Below, piece by piece: positions 41,887-51,132 of a DNA stretch of 64,000 nucleotides. The stretch spans positions 124,001-188,000 of the forward strand of contig NZ_SRPE01000008.1 of the NCBI RefSeq assembly GCF_004785645.1, written 5' to 3'. The position numbers were made by a program, and so were the translations under genes. The notes under the pieces were generated by a model. That model was not told where the DNA came from. It saw only the letters and a list, made by a program, of their open reading frames with translations, and made no database searches. Each line of letters begins with the position of its first letter. The stretch's first letter is position 1. The stretch comes from Empedobacter tilapiae. Its GTDB lineage: Bacteria; Bacteroidota; Bacteroidia; Flavobacteriales; Weeksellaceae.

Positions 41887-44271
41887 CTAACCTTTTCCTC
41901 CACCTTGTTCTTGGTTAGATTTAGAACGCTCTATATTAAATTGCTTTCCAAAATTATATGTGATTCCGAAACGAAACATTCTATAAGCGGAATATTCTCT
42001 TGTATTTTTTATATCATTTGAAATTGAAGAATAATATGGGTTTTTATTTTCAAATAGATTGCTGATATTTAATGATAATTGTAATTTTTTATCAAAAACC
42101 ATTGCGCGAAATCCTATATTATGACGCATAAAGTCTCCAGTTGTTTGCAAGTTATCGTAACCTTTAGCGTAGTAATTGAAAGAATAATTAGCAAACAATG
42201 TTTTCTTTTTGTTTAAATCCAAATTATTAGTTAACCTAAATTCTGAATTTAAACCATCAATATCTTTCATTTCTGGAATAGAACTAGTTGTTTTACTATA
42301 GTAAATATCTGCTGTAGCATTCAACTTCCACCATTTTGTAGGTTTTATATTTAAGTTTTCACTCAATCCGAAACTATATGATTTTCCAATATTATATGGT
42401 TTAGTGGTATTTATTTTAGTTTCTGGATCATAAATACTTACTTGTTCAAAAATATCATTAGAATTTTTATAATAAATACTTGTAACAGTTAAATCCTTAT
42501 AAGCATATTCAAGTTCAAAGTTATTCGAGTTAGAAGGTGTTAAATTAGGATTACCAAGTGATATATTATAATCATTTTCTTTTGTTTCAAAAGGATTTAA
42601 ATACCAAATAAAAGGGCGGTCTACTCGACGACTATAGTTTAAAGTAAACGAATGATTTTCTGCTGCTTGATACATTAAATAAGCTGTAGGATATAAACCG
42701 TCAAACTTTTTTGAATACTCAAAATTTTCGTTTTTCATTAATCCTTTTACTTCTGCATGTTCATAACGTAAACCAGCTTTTGCTGTCCATTTTTCTGCAA
42801 ATTGTTTTTCTATAGAATAATATAAGGCATAGATGTTTTCGTTGTATTGAAATCCATTGATATTATTTGTTTCATTTGTATTTGTTTTAGTCAAACGGTT
42901 ATTATCTGCCTCATCTTTCGCCCAACGTAAACGCGTTCCGTAATTCATTTTCCATGAATTGATTGGATGCTCCATGTCTAAACTAGCGTTATAACGATTA
43001 GATTTTTGGTCAGCATTAGAAATATTGTTTTGGTATTTACTAGTTGTTTCTTCCCAAGAACTGTTATACTCTTTACTTATTGTTTTCGATTCTTCTGAGA
43101 AAGGATTATTAGAGTAATCAAAATCGAACGTTAATTTTTTTCCATCAGTATCAAATTTCTTGATGATATGATAATTCAAACCAAGGTAGCTCCAATCCCA
43201 ATTAGATCCACTACGATCCATTGTTATATATCGATAAGGTTGATCTTGATTAATTTTGACAACATTTGTTGTTGAAAAATTATTGTATTCACCATCTCCT
43301 TTTGCTAAATTAAGATTAAAACCTGTGATGAGTTTATTATTTATCTGGTAATCAACACCTACTTTTCCTCCGATATAGGCGTTTTTATTTTTATTAACGC
43401 CGTTGCTTTTCCATGTTTCATCAGGATAATATGTTTTCTCGTTTGATTTGTTATACCAACGTCCTGATCCGTTGTAAACATTTGCCGTTACAGTCCATTT
43501 GTCTTTTCTAAAATTGATGTTTCCATTCAAATTGTATCCTGGATATTTTTGTTGATTATAAGTTGAAGATAAAGACCCATTCAAGCTTTCTCCTTTTGCA
43601 CTTTTCAGAACAATATTGATTATTCCACTATTTCCAGTGGCATCATATTTTGCAGGAGGATTTGTAATGATTTCAATCTTTTCGATGTCTTCTGCACGAA
43701 TTGTCTTTAGGTAATTAGCTAATTGATCACTACTCATTTGCATTAATCGATCATCAATCATAACTGTAATCGAGCCTTTTCCAATGATAGATATAGCGTC
43801 AGAATTTTCATCAACTTTTACACGAGGAGCTAGTTTTAGCGCATCTAAAGCATTACCGCCTTTTGCACCTTCAGCTTGATCAACATTAAAAATAAGACGA
43901 TCAACTTTTTTCTCAATCATTTTTTTTTGTCCTGTTACAATAGTTTCATTTAACGAAACTTCTGTTTCTTTTATAGGAACAATGATAACTCCAATCTCTT
44001 GGTTATCTTGAATAATGATTTGCTGTGAATGTAAAAGAAGTCCAGATTCTTCAACTTTTAGTACATATGTACCGTTTTCTAAAGTAGAAGTAAAAAGTCC
44101 ATTCTCATTAGTTGATACCTCATCAATAATTTTATCATCTTGAAAAATTACAACATCAGCTAAAGCTACAGGGGTTTGATTAGTATATAGAATAGTTCCT
44201 TTTATTTCTTGTTGAGCATAGGTTTGAATAGCTGCAACACAGAAAATTATTGGAAATAATATTTTTTTCAT
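41887..44271 (-). CDS. TonB-receptor-like outer-membrane beta-barrel protein
   Basis: 794 residues with signal peptide (KKILFPIIFCVAAIQTYAQQ). N-terminal carboxypeptidase-regulatory-like domain (GTILYTNQTPVALADVVIF), a plug-like segment (GNALDALKLAPRVKVDENSDAISIIGKGSITVMIDDRLMQM), then a large barrel of the PF14905 type ending NFGKQFNIERSKSNQEQGGGKG. These proteins resemble TonB-dependent receptors but usually lack a SusD partner; none is seen here. Substrate unknown, no metal motif. Confidence 0.88.
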   Translation of the reverse strand: MKKILFPIIFCVAAIQTYAQQEIKGTILYTNQTPVALADVVIFQDDKIIDEVSTNENGLFTSTLENGTYVLKVEESGLLLHSQQIIIQDNQEIGVIIVPIKETEVSLNETIVTGQKKMIEKKVDRLIFNVDQAEGAKGGNALDALKLAPRVKVDENSDAISIIGKGSITVMIDDRLMQMSSDQLANYLKTIRAEDIEKIEIITNPPAKYDATGNSGIINIVLKSAKGESLNGSLSSTYNQQKYPGYNLNGNINFRKDKWTVTANVYNGSGRWYNKSNEKTYYPDETWKSNGVNKNKNAYIGGKVGVDYQINNKLITGFNLNLAKGDGEYNNFSTTNVVKINQDQPYRYITMDRSGSNWDWSYLGLNYHIIKKFDTDGKKLTFDFDYSNNPFSEESKTISKEYNSSWEETTSKYQNNISNADQKSNRYNASLDMEHPINSWKMNYGTRLRWAKDEADNNRLTKTNTNETNNINGFQYNENIYALYYSIEKQFAEKWTAKAGLRYEHAEVKGLMKNENFEYSKKFDGLYPTAYLMYQAAENHSFTLNYSRRVDRPFIWYLNPFETKENDYNISLGNPNLTPSNSNNFELEYAYKDLTVTSIYYKNSNDIFEQVSIYDPETKINTTKPYNIGKSYSFGLSENLNIKPTKWWKLNATADIYYSKTTSSIPEMKDIDGLNSEFRLTNNLDLNKKKTLFANYSFNYYAKGYDNLQTTGDFMRHNIGFRAMVFDKKLQLSLNISNLFENKNPYYSSISNDIKNTREYSAYRMFRFGITYNFGKQFNIERSKSNQEQGGGKG

Positions 44272-44729
44272 ATTAGCTTATTTTACTTTTAAGACGCGCG
44301 ACGTATTGAAAAGTTACATCATCAAATTTTATTTTTTTCAAAAAAGATTAGGTTTTATATCAATAGGTTATTGCTTTTCTATTGACAAACAATTTGTTCG
44401 TCTAGAGTAAAGAAAGGTTTTAAGCGATAAGATTTGATGTGTAAAATTTATTATTAAATAGAAAAAATGGCGGAAAGTGAGGGAACTTTTATCCGATGCC
44501 TATCCGTCACTTCTCCGATGCCCATCCGTCGATCATTCTATGGGCATCCGTTAACTCTCCGATGCCCATCGGATAAATGAAGGGATAGTATGCGTATTTA
44601 GAAAGCAGGAAAATGATATAATTTTTATAAATACAAAATCCCAATTAATATTTTTATTGGGATTAAGTACTAACGAAATAGATACAGTTTGTTAATATGA
44701 TTAAAGAAAAATATTTTCTGTGATGTAAG
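44272..44729. other. 458-bp intergenic region with tandem repeat
   Basis: No coding frame of note. It contains the 22-bp tandem repeat at 44492-44579. The rest is A+T-rich with no family-level feature that I recognise. Confidence 0.6.
44492..44579. repeat. 22-bp noncoding tandem repeat, four units
   Basis: Units begin at 44492, 44514, 44536 and 44558. Each is built around GATGCCYATC, near-palindromic (unit 3 carries the complementary ATGGGCAT core; unit 4 is the perfect palindrome TCCGATG-CC-CATCGGA). It is much richer in G+C than its surroundings. 22 is not a multiple of 3, so it does not encode a repeat protein. Confidence 0.75.
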
Positions 44730-45446
44730 TTAATTGAATTCTTTTTCTAACTGAATTGATTTAGGAAAAAGAATATTATTTTCTATATGAATATGTGTAT
44801 GCAAATCGTTTTCGAAATCTTGTAGCATTGCAAATGCAACTCTATAAGTGTTACATGCATCTGCAGGAGGATTATAATCGTTAGTTAATTTTGCGATTTT
44901 AGCAAAACGATCTCCCTCTGTAGTATGTTCATGCTCCATCATATGAACCGGATTTTCCACAGTACCAAAGGGAGCGTGTTCTAAAGTTGTTCCTTTTCTC
45001 TTTGCATTTGCCATTTTTTTTATGAATGGAAAAAGAATTAATTCTTCCTTTTTTAAATGTGCACTTAATTCTTTTGCTGTTTCATTGAAGAGTTTATTTA
45101 TCTCATAAAGCTCAGGGTGTTTTTCTCCATGTACTTTGCAAAGTTTATCTAGAAATGCTAAAAGAATAGGAGTTTTTTCTTCAACATATAAATGATGTGT
45201 TTTTTCAACATATTCTGTTAAAAGATCCAAAGGCCAAGATTTAAAATCAATGCTATTGTCTGTTTTCGTAGGTAAGTTTTCCAGTTCTTGGTAGATTTTT
45301 TTAGTATCTATTAATTTGCTTTCGCAGGCTTCTTCAATTGTTCTTCCTCCTCGACAGCAGAAATCAATACCATATTTTTTGAATACGGCAGCAGTTCTAA
45401 AGTCTTCTGCAACCATTTCTCCTATTAAATCTGTTTTTGTGTTCAT
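44730..45446 (-). CDS. ric: RIC di-iron protein (iron-sulfur cluster repair)
   Basis: 238 residues. N-terminal ScdA_N domain with FC30-C31-RGG, then a hemerythrin-like domain with the His/Glu ligands (THHLYVEEKTPILLAFLDKL, HLKKEELILFPFIKKM, MMEHEHTTEG, HTHIHIENNILFPK). It repairs iron-sulfur clusters after nitric oxide or oxidative damage. It lies 39 bases downstream of an Rrf2 regulator on the same strand, the standard NO-response pair. Confidence 0.94.
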   Translation of the reverse strand: MNTKTDLIGEMVAEDFRTAAVFKKYGIDFCCRGGRTIEEACESKLIDTKKIYQELENLPTKTDNSIDFKSWPLDLLTEYVEKTHHLYVEEKTPILLAFLDKLCKVHGEKHPELYEINKLFNETAKELSAHLKKEELILFPFIKKMANAKRKGTTLEHAPFGTVENPVHMMEHEHTTEGDRFAKIAKLTNDYNPPADACNTYRVAFAMLQDFENDLHTHIHIENNILFPKSIQLEKEFN

Positions 45447-45485
45447 AATAAAATACTTTTTTGTCCTTTATTGGTTTAAATTTTT

Positions 45486-45926
45486 TTACTCAATATTTAG
45501 TTTTAAAAAAACATTCTTTGTTTCTAATTTATCAACCAACATTCTGATTGTGGTAGACTCTAATAATTGTTTTAGATTATTTCGTATTCCTTTAAATTGA
45601 TCGTGTAGTGGGCAAGGATTCTTTTCTGAACATTGTTTTAATCCTAATGCACATCCATTAAAAATTTTATCACCATCAAATTCTCTTACAATCAAAGCCA
45701 ATGAGTTGTCTAAATTTGTGTCGTTCAAATGAAAACCACCATTAGGACCTTTTGTTGATTGTAATAGATTCCGTTTTGTCATTTCTTGTAAAATTTTTGC
45801 TATGAAATATTCGGGAGAGTCAATTCCTTTGGCAACTTCTTTTATCCCAATTCTATTTCCTTCCTTTGTTTGTTGAGCAATATATATTAATGCTCTAATA
45901 GCATATTCGCAAGTTTTTGATAACAT
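45486..45926 (-). CDS. Rrf2-family iron-sulfur regulator
   Basis: 146 residues from the ATG at 45926 (MLSKTCEYAIRALIYIAQQ); the frame extends to 45956 across the promoter. Winged helix with GIDSPEYFIAKILQEMTKRNLL and wing KGPNGGFHL. Three Cys, C92-x6-C99-x5-C105, in the position of the cluster ligands of NsrR/IscR. It probably senses NO or iron-sulfur status and controls the RIC gene downstream. Confidence 0.9.
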   Translation of the reverse strand: MLSKTCEYAIRALIYIAQQTKEGNRIGIKEVAKGIDSPEYFIAKILQEMTKRNLLQSTKGPNGGFHLNDTNLDNSLALIVREFDGDKIFNGCALGLKQCSEKNPCPLHDQFKGIRNNLKQLLESTTIRMLVDKLETKNVFLKLNIE

Positions 45927-45945
45927 TTGGTGTTCATTAACATGG

Positions 45946-45953
45946 CAAATATA
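45946..45953 (-). promoter_or_regulatory. TAnnTTTG element for the Rrf2-RIC operon
   Basis: CAAATATA on the plus strand, that is TATATTTG on the minus strand, 19 nt before the ATG at 45926. Confidence 0.5.
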
Positions 45954-46032
45954 CATTAATATTTAATAAAAGAGTAATAGGTGTTTTATTTTTTTTATAC
46001 TAAATCTACTTTTTAAGGTAATCATATTTGAC

Positions 46033-46040
46033 TAAATTTG
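46033..46040 (+). promoter_or_regulatory. TAnnTTTG element for menC
   Basis: TAAATTTG ends 4 nt before the menC ATG at 46045, predicting a leaderless message like those at 16884 and 19655. Confidence 0.55.
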
Positions 46041-46044
46041 AAGT

Positions 46045-47082
46045 ATGAAAGCAAGTTTTGAACCTTATATATTAAAATTTAAAAATCCAAGTGGAACATC
46101 ACGTGGAGTTTTGACAGAAAAATTAACTTATCTTTTTAAAATAGAAGAAGATGGAAAAGAATATGTTGGTGAATGTGGACTATTTAAAGGATTAAGCTAT
46201 GATGATAGACCTGATTATGAAGAAAAGTTACAATGGGTTTGTGATCATATTGAGTTAGGAGTTGATGAATTATGGCGCGAATTACGCGAATGGCCTTCTA
46301 TTCAATTTGGTGTCGAGCAGGCTTTTCAGAATCTTTCTGTTAATCGATATAATGATAGTTATTCAGATAAATTGAATCCAGATTTGTACGAATCGGCTTT
46401 CTCTACAGGAGATAAAGGTATTCAGACTAATGGATTAATTTGGATGGGTTCTATTGATTTTATGCGCGAACAAATCAAAGAAAAATTAGCAATTGGTTTC
46501 AAATGTATCAAATTCAAGATTGGCGTTGATTGGGAAAATGAACACAAGATTATTCAACAATTAAGACAAGATTTTTCTGCGGATCAATTAGAATTGAGAG
46601 TAGATGCGAATGGAGGTTTTACATTTGAAGAAGCAAAAGTGGTATTGCAACAATTGGCTGAATTAAAAATACATTCGATTGAACAACCTATCAAAGCTGG
46701 ACAAATCGAGTTGATGACAGAGTTATGTGCTAGTACACCAGCACCAATCGCATTGGATGAAGAATTAATCGGAATTGTTCATCAAGAAGATAAATTCAGA
46801 CTTTTAGAACAAATAAAACCCCAATATATTATCTTAAAACCTAGTTTAGTTGGAGGAATTAGAGGTTCTCTAGAATGGATAAATGCTGCTGATACTTACG
46901 AAATTCCATTTTGGATAACTTCTGCCTTGGAAAGTAACATAGGACTGAATGCTATTGCACAATGGACGGCTATTTTATATCCAGAAATGCCCCAAGGGTT
47001 GGGAACAGGAGGTTTATTTACAAATAATTTCCCAAGCCGTTTAGAATTAAGAGGAGAATATTTATTTAGAAACAAATTATGA
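46045..47082 (+). CDS. menC: o-succinylbenzoate synthase
   Basis: 345 residues, enolase superfamily. First Lys in CIKFKIGVDW, metal ligands in RVDANGGF, SIEQPI and ALDEELIG, second Lys in YIILKPSLVGG. Dehydrates SHCHC to o-succinylbenzoate in menaquinone synthesis. The menE gene two positions downstream in the same operon supports this over dipeptide epimerase. The next gene overlaps its stop. Confidence 0.92.
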   Translation: MKASFEPYILKFKNPSGTSRGVLTEKLTYLFKIEEDGKEYVGECGLFKGLSYDDRPDYEEKLQWVCDHIELGVDELWRELREWPSIQFGVEQAFQNLSVNRYNDSYSDKLNPDLYESAFSTGDKGIQTNGLIWMGSIDFMREQIKEKLAIGFKCIKFKIGVDWENEHKIIQQLRQDFSADQLELRVDANGGFTFEEAKVVLQQLAELKIHSIEQPIKAGQIELMTELCASTPAPIALDEELIGIVHQEDKFRLLEQIKPQYIILKPSLVGGIRGSLEWINAADTYEIPFWITSALESNIGLNAIAQWTAILYPEMPQGLGTGGLFTNNFPSRLELRGEYLFRNKL

Positions 47083-47693
47083 TGAGTAGAATAATTATCG
47101 CAATTATAACAACTATTATTTTAATGAGTTGTCAAACAACCAAAAAGAATTTTGATTTAGTGGCGATTCAAAAATATCAAACCGAATTAGCTACTTTTTA
47201 CACTGATCCTAAAACGACACCTTTAGTTGATGAAGAAAATACTAATTTTAAAGGAATTACTTTTTTTCCGATTAGTGAAAAGTACATTGTAAAAGCTAAA
47301 TTTACATCTATTAAAGATGGAAAAGTAATTCCGTTTCCCACTTCAGCGAAGAAGATTAAAAATTATAAAGAATACGGAACTGTAACTTTTATATTAGATG
47401 ATATAGAACAAACATTGACGATTTATCAATCTTACCCAATTATGGAGAAATATGAGGATAGTTTGTTTTTACCTTTTATGGACGAAACGAACGGTGTAAC
47501 ATCTTATGGAGGAGGAAGATATTTGGATTTGAGCACAAGGGATTTAGGTAGAAAAGTCAATGAAATTATATTAGATTTTAATCAGGTGTATAATCCTTAT
47601 TGTGCATATAGTAAACATTACAATTGTCCGATTCCACCAGCGAATAATGTATTGGATGTAGAAATTAATGCAGGTGTAAGTTATCATAAATAA
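47079..47693 (+). CDS. DUF1684 lipoprotein
   Basis: 204 residues with a lipoprotein signal (IILMSC). DUF1684: ATFYTDPKTTPL, GITFFPISEKYIVKAKF, YGTVTFILDDIEQTLTIYQSY, FLPFMDETNGVTSYGGGRYLDL and the C-terminal NPYCAYSKHYNCPIPPANNVLDVEINAG. Function unknown. Position inside the menaquinone operon is conserved enough to notice, but no enzymatic link is clear. It overlaps menC by 4 bases. Confidence 0.85.
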   Translation: MMSRIIIAIITTIILMSCQTTKKNFDLVAIQKYQTELATFYTDPKTTPLVDEENTNFKGITFFPISEKYIVKAKFTSIKDGKVIPFPTSAKKIKNYKEYGTVTFILDDIEQTLTIYQSYPIMEKYEDSLFLPFMDETNGVTSYGGGRYLDLSTRDLGRKVNEIILDFNQVYNPYCAYSKHYNCPIPPANNVLDVEINAGVSYHK

Positions 47694-47694
47694 G

Positions 47695-48717
47695 ATGTTA
47701 TATTTAGATTTTTCTCAACCTATTTTTGATGTTAATTCAATTCAATCAACGAATGAATTTGAGCAATCAGTCAAAGATTTTTTAGTTGAGTGGTTTTCTG
47801 ATTCTGAGATAATGATTGCGCATACTTCGGGCTCAACAGGAACTCCGAAAGAGATTATTTTGACCAAAGAGAATATGCGTAAAAGTGCAAATATGACAGG
47901 AAAATATTTGCAGTTAGAAAAAGAAAATTTGGCATTATTGGCAATGCCTGTAACTTATATTGCGGGAAAACTGATGTTGGTTCGTGCAGTAGAAATAGGT
48001 TTAAAATTGATTTGTATGCAACCAACTTCGCATATTTCTTTGGATGAAATCAATCATGGAATTTCTCAAGATTTTACTTCGATTGATTTTGTTGCATTAA
48101 CGCCAATGCAAGTAGAGAACTCTCTGAAATTTGTTTCGAAATGTAAGAAGTTAATTATTGGTGGTGCTCCTCTTTCGGAGAAAGTGAAACAAGAATTATA
48201 TGCTTTTGACAATGAAGTGTACGAAACATATGCAATGACAGAGACTATTACTCATATTGCTTTTAAGCAAGTTGCGAATAAAAAATATCCGAATGCAGAT
48301 CAAGTTTTTGAAGCTTTTGATGAGGTAACGATTTCGCAAGATAATCGCGGTTGTTTGGTGATTGATACGCCTTATGACGGTTTGCAAGTTGTAACGAATG
48401 ATATCGTTGAAATCATTGATTCACGTAAATTTAACTGGATTGGGCGAGCAGATAATGTGATTAATTCGGGTGGAATAAAACTTTTTCCAGAACAAATAGA
48501 AGAGAAATTAAAGCCTTTTATTAATACAGAATTTTATATTACATCAAAATTAGATGAGCTGTTAGGACAAAAACTTATATTGATTGTAGAAGGCGAGGAG
48601 AGAAGCTTAAATTTTTCTTCTGCTAACTTAACAAAATATCAGTATCCAAAGGAAATTATTTTTATAGATAAATTTCCTCGAACTGAAAGTGGAAAAATAA
48701 AAAGACAAAAATTTTAA
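47695..48717 (+). CDS. menE: o-succinylbenzoate-CoA ligase, short form
   Basis: 340 residues, AMP-binding enzyme with ATP loop HTSGSTGTPKEI, YAMTETITHIAFK, IGRADNVINSGGIKLFPEQIE and C-terminal Lys in PRTESGKIKRQKF. Shorter than typical MenE (about 450) because the N-terminal subdomain is reduced, as in other Bacteroidota. Activates o-succinylbenzoate with CoA. Last gene of the menC operon. Confidence 0.88.
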   Translation: MLYLDFSQPIFDVNSIQSTNEFEQSVKDFLVEWFSDSEIMIAHTSGSTGTPKEIILTKENMRKSANMTGKYLQLEKENLALLAMPVTYIAGKLMLVRAVEIGLKLICMQPTSHISLDEINHGISQDFTSIDFVALTPMQVENSLKFVSKCKKLIIGGAPLSEKVKQELYAFDNEVYETYAMTETITHIAFKQVANKKYPNADQVFEAFDEVTISQDNRGCLVIDTPYDGLQVVTNDIVEIIDSRKFNWIGRADNVINSGGIKLFPEQIEEKLKPFINTEFYITSKLDELLGQKLILIVEGEERSLNFSSANLTKYQYPKEIIFIDKFPRTESGKIKRQKF

Positions 48718-48730
48718 TCTATAGAAGAAA

Positions 48731-48752
48731 ATCATCAAACTAGTTTGATGAT
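48731..48752 (+). terminator. terminator of the menaquinone operon
   Basis: Perfect palindrome with arms ATCATCAAACT / AGTTTGATGAT followed by a T-run. Confidence 0.9.
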
Positions 48753-48900
48753 TTTTTTATTAATCTATATCGTTATTAGCTTGAAAAATAGGCTGTTTAT
48801 GAAATTTTTGAAGTGTATTTTTATAAAAAATGAAAAAAGATTGCAACATTGATTAACTTAATGCGTCTTTAGAATAGAAACACATGAAAACTAATATATT

Positions 48901-49464
48901 TTGAAAATTGAAAATACTCCATATAACGATAAGGAATTACTTGATTTGTGCGAAGCAGGTCAGGAGTTGGGGTATTCAAAACTTTATCAAAAATATTCAA
49001 AACAAGTTTATAATACTGTTTTAAGGTTAGTTTCTGAAGAATCTGAAGCGGAAGATTTGACACAAGATATTTTTATTTCATTTTTTGGAGATATTCAAAA
49101 AATGAAAAGTGTAGATTATTTAGGCGCATGGTTTAAAAGAGTCGCAATCAATAAATCTATTTCTCATTTACGAAAAAGAAAAGTCTATTTTACTGATATT
49201 GAAAATACACAACTCATTGATGAAAGTGAAGAAGAATTAGTAGAAATGGAACATCTTGAAGGAAGAATTGCAGAAGTACAAAGTGCGATAGAAGCCTTAT
49301 CTGTAGAATCTCGGACAATTGTAAATTTGTTTCTTTTCGAAAATATTCCGCAAGAAGAAATAGGGAAAATGCTTGGAATGACAAGCGCGACAGTTAGAAG
49401 TAAGTATCATCGTGCTAAGAATAAAATAGCGCAAACATTACAACAAACTATTTATTATGAATGA
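48901..49464 (+). CDS. ECF-type RNA polymerase sigma factor
   Basis: 187 residues with TTG as the only sensible start: an in-frame TAA lies at 48892 and no in-frame ATG precedes region 2. Region 2: YSKQVYNTVLRLVSEESEAEDLTQDIFISFF; region 4: IEALSVESRTIVNLFLFENIPQEEIGKMLGMTSATVRSKYHRAKNKI. It overlaps the following membrane protein gene by 8 bases, the normal sigma/anti-sigma coupling. A weak start codon may keep its level low. Confidence 0.9.
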   Translation: MKIENTPYNDKELLDLCEAGQELGYSKLYQKYSKQVYNTVLRLVSEESEAEDLTQDIFISFFGDIQKMKSVDYLGAWFKRVAINKSISHLRKRKVYFTDIENTQLIDESEEELVEMEHLEGRIAEVQSAIEALSVESRTIVNLFLFENIPQEEIGKMLGMTSATVRSKYHRAKNKIAQTLQQTIYYE

Positions 49465-50299
49465 TTCATTAAAAAAATATATAGATAATAATCGAGAAGC
49501 TTTTGATAATAAAGAACCTTCAGATGAATTATGGAATAAAATAAAAAAGAATATTCCGAAGCAAAATGAAGATGAAGTAACAAAGGTTATAGAAATAAAG
49601 AAGAAATGGAGTATTAGCGACTGGAGTATTGCGGCTTCTGTTCTTCTTGTAATTGTAATCGGAACTTATTTTTTGTTGAATAATTCTAAGGTTAATTCTT
49701 TAGAACCAGAAATCAATATTGTAAAAGATGTATCTAAGGAAGTACCTAAATCATTGGAAAATGAAAAAGATTTTTCAACATATGAGCAACTTGAATCGAT
49801 CAAAAAAGAACATGATGAAATTATAGTTCATCATAAAATAGAAGAAAAAGAATCTTCAAAAACGTTTAAAGAAAAAATAGTTGAAAATGAAGATATTTCT
49901 TTAAGAGCAGAGTTGATGGAGAAATTAAATGATCAAGAATCGACAAGTAATCGAATTGATGCCATTGCTAGATTAGGAAATTTAGAGTCTTTGACAGATG
50001 AAGAGTCAAATCTTTTGAAAGAAATGATTAAAAGTGATCCAAATACAATTGTAAGATTAAATGCAATTGAGGTTTTAGCTAATAAATTTCCAAAACAAAA
50101 TGTTTCTAATGAACTGACTCAAATTTTTATGCAACAAGATGATCCTATGGTGCAAATGGAGTTGATAAATGTTATAGCAAAATTGAATAACAATACTTTT
50201 GATTCTAAATTGATTCAAAAACTACAAGAAATGGTTCTAGATCCTCGGACAATGCCTTTTGTTAAGGATGAAGCGTATGCAGTACTTTTAAGAAAATAA
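49457..50299 (+). CDS. membrane protein with HEAT-like repeats, candidate anti-sigma factor
   Basis: 280 residues: short N-terminal cytoplasmic part (SDELWNKIKKNIPKQNE), one membrane helix (about 55-72), a charged linker, then HEAT-like helical repeats from about 150 (LMEKLNDQESTSNRIDAIARLGN, VRLNAIEVLANKF, PMVQMELINVIAKL). No zinc-finger anti-sigma motif is visible. Coupling to the sigma gene suggests it holds the sigma factor at the membrane and senses an envelope signal through the repeats. That role is inference. Confidence 0.7.
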   Translation: MNDSLKKYIDNNREAFDNKEPSDELWNKIKKNIPKQNEDEVTKVIEIKKKWSISDWSIAASVLLVIVIGTYFLLNNSKVNSLEPEINIVKDVSKEVPKSLENEKDFSTYEQLESIKKEHDEIIVHHKIEEKESSKTFKEKIVENEDISLRAELMEKLNDQESTSNRIDAIARLGNLESLTDEESNLLKEMIKSDPNTIVRLNAIEVLANKFPKQNVSNELTQIFMQQDDPMVQMELINVIAKLNNNTFDSKLIQKLQEMVLDPRTMPFVKDEAYAVLLRK

Positions 50300-50322
50300 T
50301 TAATCAATAAATACTTTTGACA

Positions 50323-51132
50323 ATGATAAAAAAAATAATTCTATTGACATCTACATTATGGATGATGTCGTTACATGCACAAAATAAAACTGATGTAACA
50401 GAAAATGAAACGACAGAAAGTGAAACAATACAATCTTATAAATTGTCTGTTAATAAAGGAAAGTTAAAAATAGATCTTGGACGAACAACAATAGAAGGTT
50501 ACGATGGAAAAGAAATCATTTTCTCTAAAAAACAAACTTCAAAGAAAGTTGATGAACGAGCAAAAGGATTGCGTGCAATCAATGCGAATGGTTTGGACGA
50601 TAATACAGGATTAGGAATTAATGTTATTGAAAAAAATGGTATAGTTGAAGTGGTTCAGTTGAATAGAATAACTCCTCCAAATATTTCAATTAAAGTACCT
50701 AAAGCAATGTTGATTTATTTTGATCATCAATCACAATTTGGTAGTACAGTAACATTACGCAATTTAGAAAATGAGATAGAGGTATCTACTTCATATAATA
50801 GTATTGTATTAGAAAATGTAACAGGACCAGCTACTGTTAATAGTATTTATGGTAATATAGACGCAAAATTTAGCCAAAATGTAAAAGGACCTTTATCTGT
50901 TGTTTCTATTTATGGCCGTGTAGATGTTACTATACCTAAAACTGTAAAAGCAAATGTAAAAGCATCTACTTCGTATGGTGAAATTTTAGTAGCACCAGAA
51001 TTACCTTTAAAAATGGAAAGTAAATCGGGAATGATACGATATAATGATCAATTAAATGCGACTTTAAATGAAGGAGGAACAGGTTTTACTTTTAGATCAG
51101 ATTATGGAAAAATATATTTAAGAGCATTATGA
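50323..51132 (+). CDS. exported adhesin-like beta-helix protein (DUF4097-type), paralogue of next gene
   Basis: 269 residues from the ATG at 50323 (two codons after an alternative start at 50317). Signal peptide ILLTSTLWMMSLHAQ. The rest is a strand-rich solenoid with repeats such as ENEIEVSTSYNSIVLENVTGPATV, YGNIDAKFSQNVKGPL, YGRVDVTIPKTVKA, YGKIYLRAL, typical of DUF4097/putative auto-transporter adhesin head domains. Third gene of the ECF operon, overlapping the next by 4 bases; perhaps a regulon output. Confidence 0.75.
   Translation: MIKKIILLTSTLWMMSLHAQNKTDVTENETTESETIQSYKLSVNKGKLKIDLGRTTIEGYDGKEIIFSKKQTSKKVDERAKGLRAINANGLDDNTGLGINVIEKNGIVEVVQLNRITPPNISIKVPKAMLIYFDHQSQFGSTVTLRNLENEIEVSTSYNSIVLENVTGPATVNSIYGNIDAKFSQNVKGPLSVVSIYGRVDVTIPKTVKANVKASTSYGEILVAPELPLKMESKSGMIRYNDQLNATLNEGGTGFTFRSDYGKIYLRAL

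Noticed and set aside
44492-44579. CRISPR array
   Set aside because: The repeats are 22-bp back-to-back units without unique spacers, and no cas genes are present.
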